Source of the DNA: Deltaproteobacteria bacterium
GTDB taxonomy: Bacteria; Desulfobacterota; RBG-13-43-22
Assembly (NCBI GenBank): GCA_016208255.1
Contig: JACQYK010000083.1
Location: 1 to 57,105 of the forward strand
DNA length: 57,105 nt
Direction of reading: 5' to 3'
A program made the position numbers and the translations under genes. Positions 51,133-57,105 of the stretch are shown piece by piece. Under the pieces are notes generated by a model that was given only the letters and a program-made list of their open reading frames with translations, did not search any database and had not been told where the DNA came from. Within the stretch, counting starts at the first letter, position 1; each line of letters starts with the position of its first letter.

Positions 51133-52131
51133 ATGATTATCACGAGAACGCCATACCGGATATCTTTTTTTGGTGGCGGCACGGATTATCCCAACTGGTA
51201 CCGGGAACACGGCGGGGTAGTTATCAGCACCACCATCAATAAATATTGCCATATCTATTGCCGGTATCTGCCCCCCTATTTTAAATATAAATATCTGTTA
51301 CGATATGTACAGCGCGAGGAAGCAAATACCATCAATGAGATCAAACACCCTTCCGTCCGGGAGTGCCTCAAATTCCTGAACATCGATCAAGGGATCGAGA
51401 TGGTGTACATGGGCGATATCCCTGCCCAGTCAGGCATGGGATCGAGTTCGTCCTTTATCGTGGGACTGCTGACTGCCTTGTATGCCCTGATGGGCAAGAT
51501 GGTGACCAAACGTCAGATAGCGAATGAAGCAATCCATATCGAGCAGAACCTACTTATGGACAGTGTTGGGTCCCAAGACCAGGTCGCCGCCGCATTTGGA
51601 GGATTCAATAAGATCGAATTTGGAGGAGACCGGGATTTCTATGTTTCCCCCCTGACGCTCGGCAAGCATAAACTCCAATTACTCCATAGCCACCTCATGC
51701 TTTTTTTCACCGGCATATCCAGGAATGCTTCTGATATAGCGGCCGAACAGATCAGGAGAACCCAGGACAAGAAACGGGAATTAAGGACGATGACAACCAT
51801 GGTCGATGAGGCCGTCTCCATATTGTATGGAGACCCCGGGGGCATACAGGATTTCGGTAAACTGCTTAACGAGGCGTGGGAGGTAAAGAAAGGGATTACG
51901 CCACTCATATCAACGGATCGGATAGACGCGATCTACGAGGCTGCGATGAATAGCGGCGCACTGGGAGGCAAACTGCTGGGTGCCGGCGGAGGCGGGTTCC
52001 TGTTGTTTTTCGTCCCTCCCGAACACCAGCCGAGTGTCAGAGAAACCCTCAAAGACATATTGTATGTGCCGTTCCACTTTGAATGCCTCGGAAGCCAGAT
52101 CGTCGTATATTCCACCCAGGAGGCCATGTAG
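51133..52131 (+). CDS. hddA: GHMP kinase, D-glycero-alpha-D-manno-heptose-7-phosphate kinase-like (HddA)
   Basis: HddA phosphorylates heptose-7-phosphate at C1 on the GDP-heptose route. The 332-residue product has the characteristic N-terminus MIITRTPYRISFFGGGTDYP, the ATP motif IPAQSGMGSSSSF, and the C-terminal GALGGKLLGAGGGGFLLFF. The start ATG 51133 lies behind GGAGGTTTTT; an earlier ATG at 51121 exists. The next gene encodes a nucleotidyltransferase, the usual partner. The phosphatase GmhB and isomerase GmhA are not in the window. A related L-fucose kinase-like activity cannot be excluded. Confidence 0.85.
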   Translation: MIITRTPYRISFFGGGTDYPNWYREHGGVVISTTINKYCHIYCRYLPPYFKYKYLLRYVQREEANTINEIKHPSVRECLKFLNIDQGIEMVYMGDIPAQSGMGSSSSFIVGLLTALYALMGKMVTKRQIANEAIHIEQNLLMDSVGSQDQVAAAFGGFNKIEFGGDRDFYVSPLTLGKHKLQLLHSHLMLFFTGISRNASDIAAEQIRRTQDKKRELRTMTTMVDEAVSILYGDPGGIQDFGKLLNEAWEVKKGITPLISTDRIDAIYEAAMNSGALGGKLLGAGGGGFLLFFVPPEHQPSVRETLKDILYVPFHFECLGSQIVVYSTQEAM

Positions 52132-52139
52132 CGAGATTT

Positions 52140-52826
52140 ATGGATGTCGTGATACTTACCGGCGGGCTGGGAAGCCGTCTTCGATCCCTGGTCAGCGACA
52201 GGCCGAAGACCATGGCGTCCATCAATGGCCGGCCTTTTCTCGACCGGGTGCTCGAACATCTCCAGGGATCAGGCTTTTGCCGGTTCATTCTCTGTGCGGG
52301 GTATATGGCAGACTATATTTCTGATTACTACAGTCAATCAAACGACTCCTCCCGGGAGTTGATCCTATCTCGAGAAGTTCTCCCGCTGGGGACCGCAGGT
52401 GCTGTCAAGAACGCTGAACCGCTCATTCACGGCGACTCATTTCTCGTCGTGAACGGCGACTCATTCTGCGCAGCAGACCTGATCGCCTTCATGAACTTTC
52501 ACCAGAAACACGCATCCCTTGCGAGCATAGTGCTTGCGCACGTGGAAGAAGTTGCATCCTATGGCACGGTCACGCGCGGGCAGGGTGACCGGATCATCCG
52601 ATTCGAGGAGAAGGCCGCATCAGGTCCGGGATGGATCAATGCTGGCATCTATCTGTTCGAACGGGATGTTCTGTCCCTGATCCCGCCGGCCAGTGCTTCC
52701 TCCCTGGAGAAGGATGTATTCCCCCGGCTGGCCGGGAATGGTCTGTACGGTTTCTCTACCAGGGAGCCGATGATTGATATCGGAACGCCGGAACGTTTAT
52801 TAACAGCATTAAAAGCATTCCCATGA
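52140..52826 (+). CDS. hddC: Sugar nucleotidyltransferase, HddC-like (GDP-heptose type)
   Basis: The 228-residue protein has the nucleotidyltransferase signature (ILTGGLGSRLRSLVSDRPKTM with SINGRPFLDRVLEHL), the LGTAGAVKNAE segment, the metal-site Asp in VVNGDSF, and ENTKPP-like INAGIYLFERDVL. HddC guanylylates heptose-1-phosphate; the preceding HddA-like kinase makes that substrate. It starts 8 bases after hddA. The nucleotide (GTP, CTP or UTP) cannot be read reliably by eye, so GDP is inferred from the partner. Confidence 0.85.
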   Translation: MDVVILTGGLGSRLRSLVSDRPKTMASINGRPFLDRVLEHLQGSGFCRFILCAGYMADYISDYYSQSNDSSRELILSREVLPLGTAGAVKNAEPLIHGDSFLVVNGDSFCAADLIAFMNFHQKHASLASIVLAHVEEVASYGTVTRGQGDRIIRFEEKAASGPGWINAGIYLFERDVLSLIPPASASSLEKDVFPRLAGNGLYGFSTREPMIDIGTPERLLTALKAFP

Positions 52827-52906
52827 TGAACTGCCGGCCCATCATCAGCCCCGGGTTCATGCCGCCGGCGCCGGTGGCGCGTCAAATCATATGACGGAGT
52901 CAGTTA

Positions 52907-53176
52907 ATGAGAGTAGCCCTTGTAATTCCGACGTTTAACTACACTGTCCTCTATCCTTCGTACCTGGCCATGTGCGACTTTCCGGTAGGGTTCGCGTATA
53001 TCGCCGCTGCTTTGAAAAAGGCCGGCCACGAAGTGATAGGCTTCGTACGCTCGCGCCGGAAATACCGATCGTCTGCGGCGGTGGCATCATCATGCATGAT
53101 GCGGAGTTTATGTTCAATCTGCTCAAGCCCGACTATTGTATTTCCGGGGAAGCGGAGGAGGCGCTGGTCCAGTTGA
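52907..53176 (+). pseudogene. N-terminal piece of a B12-binding domain, frame lost after residue ~46
   Basis: The first ~46 residues (MRVALVIPTFNYTVLYPSYL... FPVGFAYIAAALKKAGHEVIGF) are a clear start of a B12-binding/radical SAM protein, behind GGAGTCAGTTA. After GHEVIGF this frame is nonsense. The matching continuation, LAPEIPIVCGGGIIMHDAEF, lies in the +1-shifted frame from 53050, directly next to it. The usual ~55-60 residues between those two blocks are missing. A deletion of roughly 170 bases that is not a multiple of three, near 53040-53050, explains both observations. So the long protein at 53092 has probably lost its proper N-terminus. Confidence 0.75.
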
Positions 53177-56100
53177 TCGAAAGCCTGGAGACCGGAAGCT
53201 CGGCACTGGACCATATTCCGAATCTGGGGTACTGGCGGGACGATGTCGCCAAGTTCACGGCGACCGGATTTGACTATCCCCCCATTGAAACGCGCGCGTT
53301 TCCGGACTACAGCCCCTTTGATCCGGAGACCATGATCGCCAACTCTTCCGTTGCGGCCCGTTCGGCCTATCGCTACACGCGACCCTACCCGCGCATCATG
53401 CCCTTCGTGGCCGCTCGGGGTTGCCCGTTCAAATGCACTTTTTGCGTGCATCATAAGGGGCCTGCCTATCGTGCGCGCCCGATGAGCGCCATCATGGACG
53501 AGATCGCGCAACTATTCGAAACCTATCGATTCAACATCCTGATGATCCTCGATGAGCTTTTCGCCATCGACAAGAAACGGCTTCAGGAATTCTGCGACGG
53601 CATCCTGGAAGGGCGCAGGAACCGGGGATGGGACTTTGACTGGGCATTTCAGACCCATGCCAACGCGAACCTGGGACGGCATGAACTGCAGATCGCCAAG
53701 GAGGCAGGCTGTTACCTCTTCAGCTACGGCCTGGAAAGTTCCAGCCCCCGGGTCCTGGCAAGCATGAACAAGCGGACCCGACCGGAACAGATCGGCGAGG
53801 CGATCGCCCTGGCAAACGAGGTCGGCCTAGGATTTGGCGGCTGCTATATCTTCGGAGACGTTGCTGAGACGCCGGAGACCCTTACGGAGACCATGGATTT
53901 CTTTCTGCAGCACTGCCTGGATGAGCAGGTCTATTTCCAGCCGATCAGTCCCTATCCTGGCGGCAAGTTGTTTGAACATTGCCTGCAGCACGGCATTATC
54001 AAAGATAAACAGGCCTATTATGAGACCATCGATACGGTACTCTACAACATGACCTCGATGCCGGATACGAAGTGGTTCAACTGGATCAACTCTGTGATAC
54101 GGCCTCTGAACACGATGCCTCATGTGATTACCGTCGAACCCAGCGAGGTCGCGTTGGATAAAGCACCCCGAGATGACAACAGCACAATGCCGCTGTGGCT
54201 TATACAGGCGCGTTGTCCGCATTGCGGAGTTACCCGTCTCTTTCGGGAGCCCTTGCCAGAGGAGGCTATTACGAGCGGCACCACAGCATTCCTGACCGGC
54301 TGCTCTTCCTGCGGGAAACGGTTCAAGATCGCCGCCAGGGGAGAAGGAAGGTATGCAGGCGAATCTGCGCAGCGATCCATTTCTTTCCAGGATCTGCGCT
54401 CGGCCATCCATAACTCCATTCTTGATCTGGCAGCTACCCCACGCTCGGCGTCCGTTCCGATCAGACCCGTGCGTGATCAGCGAGCTTCGCCCGACGACCC
54501 TGGAAGCGGTTCCAGGACGGACAGACTCAGGATCCTTTTTGTCCAGCATGAACTGTTAACCTGGGAACGCGCCAAGATGTGGGGCTACGAATGGCATATT
54601 GGCCTTGAAGAGGGGTTCGCGGCGAACAATATTGATTGCTTCACGCTGACGACAACCTGGTTCCCGGTTGCCAGGGAGCTGTGCTCCGGGATGACATTTG
54701 ACCAAGTCTGGATCAATGACATAACCCACATGTTCGAACCGGGCGGTTGCGGGGGGCGGCAGTTGTCGAAGCAGGATCTGGAGTGGCTGGCGTCTCTGGC
54801 ACCGGTCCGGCTGGGATGCGTTATCGAGTCCCTTTCCTACAGTCCCGGGCAACTGGCATCAAATCCCGCCCTTGGGTACGCGCGCCAGGTCCTGCAAACC
54901 ACCGCGAAATATATGACTCACATCCTGGTTGCCGATGAACAGGACATGGATTATGTAAGAAGCCTCTGTCCGGCAAACGTCGAGTGGTTTATGGGCCCGG
55001 TTCCGCTCCGCTGTATCGATCAGACCATTTCGCAGCCTGATGCCGTCCCCCCGGTATTTCGTGGGACTCCCTATGGTGAGAGGGCGGAGTGGCTCGCGTC
55101 GCCGGAGTTGCACGGCCTTATTTCCGTTAAACCTTCCCTTGACAATGAAAAAGAATTGCCTGCCCTGTTCAATACGCTCCACGGCGAACTCTACCGAAAA
55201 AGCCTGGAGGCCAAGGAGGATGTTCCTGTATTGTATACCTATTATCTCACCTCGCTCAGAAAGATCCGACAGATGGCATTTGAGTTGTTCCTTGTTAGCA
55301 TGAAGGAGGGGGGGGCTGTGGTGTGTCTTCCCTCCTATGCCTCTATTTACACGGCTAGGGTCGGCGAAGGCATGGCGGTCGGGCGACCGGTCATTGCGGG
55401 TTCCATTGTCGGGAACAGGGAAAGAATGAGGGCCTGTTTCCGGGACGAACAGGACATACTCTTGTACGACAGGTCGAGTCGCCTTTCTCTGGCACGGCAG
55501 ATCCAGCGGATCCTGGATGACCGAGAACTCGGACTGAAGCTTACCATGAACGCGCGGGACAAGATGATGAAGCATCACACCACAGAACACCGGGTAGCGC
55601 AGATCCTGGATTGGATCAGGAGCGGCAGAGAGATCACTTACTCAGGCGATGCAGCGGTCCCACCGTTGATAGCGAAGCAGCCGGCGCAGGTGCAGCCACA
55701 AGTTGCTGCCTCCCTGGCTGCGGCGCATCAGGATGACAGCCATACGCGGTCTGTCGATGCCCACTGTCAGCCGAGGAACAAGCTCCGAATCCTATTGATC
55801 AGCCCGCCCTATGCCCGGCTCCTGGGCCTGGGAAACTGCAGGTTCCCCCTCAGCTTCGGAAGTATGGGAACCATTCTGTCCCTGAACGGCCATGCCGTCG
55901 CCATCTACGACGCTGACTTCGACCGGGACCTGATCGGCCAGAGCGACAGCTACGAGCATTCCTTCATGAGTCAGAACAAGATCAACGAGGCCCTCAAGAA
56001 CCGGGGACATTACGTCTGGAAAGAGATCGAGGAGAAAGTTCGCCAATTTCAGCCGGCGGTCATCGGCCTTACCACCATGACCAACAAATTTCCGATGGCG

Positions 56101-57105
56101 ATTCGCGTCGCCGAAATCGCCAAGTCTCTCGACCCCGGCATCCAAGTAGTCATCGGCGGGCACCACTCCTCCATTTTTGGCCCAAAGCTGGTCCTGGACC
56201 GGAACATCGACTTCGCCGTGATCGGCGAGGGCGAAATGACCTTTCTGGAGCTGATCAACCGCCTAGCTAGCCGGAATCCCGACTATTCGGGGGTGAACGG
56301 CCTGGTGTATAAGATGAAAGGGCAAGTTATCGTCAACGATCCCCGAGCGCTCATGGAGAACCTCGATGTCCTGCCGATCGCCGACCGGGACCTCATGCTG
56401 AATGAGGGCTTTATCACGGAGAACAACATCATGACCAGCCGCGGCTGCCCCTTCAACTGCAGCTATTGCGGGGCTCAGGTCATCTGGAAGCGAAAGGTCC
56501 GCCGGCGAAGCGTGCCCCATGTGATCCGGGAGATCGATTACCTGTTTAAGCGCGGATCATCCCGCACCGTCAATTTCTGGGACGACTCCTTCACCAGTGA
56601 CCGGAAGTACACGATGGAAATGACCGAGGCGCTGAAAAAGTTCGACGGTCTCCGGTTCAGCTGCATCACCCGTCTTGATCTCATCGATCCGGAGTCCCTG
56701 GCCCAGTTGAAGGAGGCCGGCTGCTCCATGATCCTCTTTGGCATTGAGTCGGGAAACGACGATATTCTGAAGCGGATTGATAAAAAAATGACCCGCGAAC
56801 TGATCAAGCGCAAAACGGGCCTGGTGGAGGCGGCCGGCATTCCCTGGCTCGGTTTCTTTATCATGGGCTATCCCGGCGAGACCCGCGAGAACATGCTGGA
56901 GACCCTGGCCTTTATGAAAGAGCTGAATCCTTCCTACGCGGAGATCAATATTTTTAACCCCCTGCCGGGCACTAAGATTTGGAGCCTCCTCGAACAGCAG
57001 GGCCAGGTGAGCAGCGACATGGATTTTTCCCGGTTCTCACAGGCCAGCACCGAGAATTTCTTTCCCAACGACGGCCTGACCAGGGAAGAGGTCAGGGAAC
57101 TGGCC
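53092..57105 (+). CDS. Giant fusion: radical SAM - zinc ribbon - CgeB-like glycosyltransferase - B12-binding radical SAM; 3' end outside the window
   Basis: One frame stays open from about 52939 to the window end (at least 1,338 codons from ATG 53092). In order, it has the end of a B12-binding domain and a radical SAM module with CPFKCTFC (first Cys at residue 111). A CPHC...CSSC zinc ribbon follows from residue 375, then a linker. Next comes a CgeB/DUF3880-like glycosyltransferase region (about 480-845, with GYARQVLQTTAKYMTHILVA, then FELFLVSMKEGGAVVCLPSY). After an Ala/Gln/Pro-rich linker comes a second complete B12-binding domain (from ~898) and radical SAM barrel with CPFNCSYC (first Cys at 1119). 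Linkers of this kind suggest a real fusion. The true start is probably at 52907, across a deletion. G+C content is higher than in the rest of the cluster. Confidence 0.85.
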   Translation, partial: MHDAEFMFNLLKPDYCISGEAEEALVQLIESLETGSSALDHIPNLGYWRDDVAKFTATGFDYPPIETRAFPDYSPFDPETMIANSSVAARSAYRYTRPYPRIMPFVAARGCPFKCTFCVHHKGPAYRARPMSAIMDEIAQLFETYRFNILMILDELFAIDKKRLQEFCDGILEGRRNRGWDFDWAFQTHANANLGRHELQIAKEAGCYLFSYGLESSSPRVLASMNKRTRPEQIGEAIALANEVGLGFGGCYIFGDVAETPETLTETMDFFLQHCLDEQVYFQPISPYPGGKLFEHCLQHGIIKDKQAYYETIDTVLYNMTSMPDTKWFNWINSVIRPLNTMPHVITVEPSEVALDKAPRDDNSTMPLWLIQARCPHCGVTRLFREPLPEEAITSGTTAFLTGCSSCGKRFKIAARGEGRYAGESAQRSISFQDLRSAIHNSILDLAATPRSASVPIRPVRDQRASPDDPGSGSRTDRLRILFVQHELLTWERAKMWGYEWHIGLEEGFAANNIDCFTLTTTWFPVARELCSGMTFDQVWINDITHMFEPGGCGGRQLSKQDLEWLASLAPVRLGCVIESLSYSPGQLASNPALGYARQVLQTTAKYMTHILVADEQDMDYVRSLCPANVEWFMGPVPLRCIDQTISQPDAVPPVFRGTPYGERAEWLASPELHGLISVKPSLDNEKELPALFNTLHGELYRKSLEAKEDVPVLYTYYLTSLRKIRQMAFELFLVSMKEGGAVVCLPSYASIYTARVGEGMAVGRPVIAGSIVGNRERMRACFRDEQDILLYDRSSRLSLARQIQRILDDRELGLKLTMNARDKMMKHHTTEHRVAQILDWIRSGREITYSGDAAVPPLIAKQPAQVQPQVAASLAAAHQDDSHTRSVDAHCQPRNKLRILLISPPYARLLGLGNCRFPLSFGSMGTILSLNGHAVAIYDADFDRDLIGQSDSYEHSFMSQNKINEALKNRGHYVWKEIEEKVRQFQPAVIGLTTMTNKFPMAIRVAEIAKSLDPGIQVVIGGHHSSIFGPKLVLDRNIDFAVIGEGEMTFLELINRLASRNPDYSGVNGLVYKMKGQVIVNDPRALMENLDVLPIADRDLMLNEGFITENNIMTSRGCPFNCSYCGAQVIWKRKVRRRSVPHVIREIDYLFKRGSSRTVNFWDDSFTSDRKYTMEMTEALKKFDGLRFSCITRLDLIDPESLAQLKEAGCSMILFGIESGNDDILKRIDKKMTRELIKRKTGLVEAAGIPWLGFFIMGYPGETRENMLETLAFMKELNPSYAEINIFNPLPGTKIWSLLEQQGQVSSDMDFSRFSQASTENFFPNDGLTREEVRELA

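Noticed and set aside
52951-53511. A 186-codon - strand frame at the start of the fusion gene
   Set aside because: It spans the deletion point and is antisense to clear radical SAM sequence.
53827-55590. Two - strand frames over 240 codons (53827-54549, 54859-55590)
   Set aside because: They are antisense to the long radical SAM-glycosyltransferase frame, which has clear motifs. High G+C makes such shadows common.

Overview
The window looks like a chromosomal segment of a Gram-negative, flagellated bacterium of the Desulfobacterota / deltaproteobacterial type. This is inferred from gene order (fliF-G-H-I-J-motE-fliK-flgD-flgE, then fliL-M-N-O-P-Q-R-flhB-flhA-flhF-flhG-fliA, then flgF-G-A-H-I-J-M-N-K-L). 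It is also inferred from the presence of L- and P-ring genes and of sigma-54-type and sigma-28-type promoters. No rRNA, tRNA, CRISPR array or insertion sequence was seen.

Positions 1-30.9 kb hold a nearly complete flagellar regulon, all on the + strand and densely overlapped. It opens with the 3' part of a sigma-54-dependent response regulator. It continues through the rod, MS ring, switch, export apparatus, hook, FlhF/FlhG, sigma-28, rings, FlgM/FlgN and the hook-filament junction. Three sites there carry sigma-54-like elements with a shared core (TGGCAT/AGGCAT-N5-TTG). Two lesions stand out. The flgC 3' end and fliE 5' end are replaced by an 83-bp inverted, about 94% identical copy of the flgB end/flgC start. 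fliK is split by a frameshift.

Positions 31.1-36.6 kb form a motility-control operon behind an almost perfect sigma-28 promoter. It encodes a 62-aa FlgM-like peptide, a CheY-like regulator, a receiver-GAF-HD-GYP protein, a PilZ protein, a kinase-like protein with a degraded ATP site, then MotA and MotB. A cluster of REP-like hairpins follows, and a convergent TPR-protein gene lies on the - strand.

Positions 38.5-57.1 kb are an accessory glycan-type cluster on the + strand, beginning next to a textbook sigma-54 element. It encodes a GDP-mannose 4,6-dehydratase-like enzyme, a DJ-1/PfpI protein, a split thiamine-diphosphate enzyme (E1 alpha and beta without E2/E3), a cupin, an aldo/keto reductase and a Nudix protein. 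It also encodes two further epimerase/reductases, a DegT-family enzyme with His in place of the PLP lysine, an HddA/HddC-like heptose activation pair, and several B12-binding radical SAM proteins. The last gene is a very long single reading frame, running off the window, that joins a radical SAM module, a zinc ribbon, a CgeB-like glycosyltransferase and a second B12-binding radical SAM module. My reading is that this cluster makes an unusual nucleotide-activated deoxy/branched sugar and a glycan for the cell surface or flagellum. The flagellar link rests only on adjacency and the sigma-54 motif.
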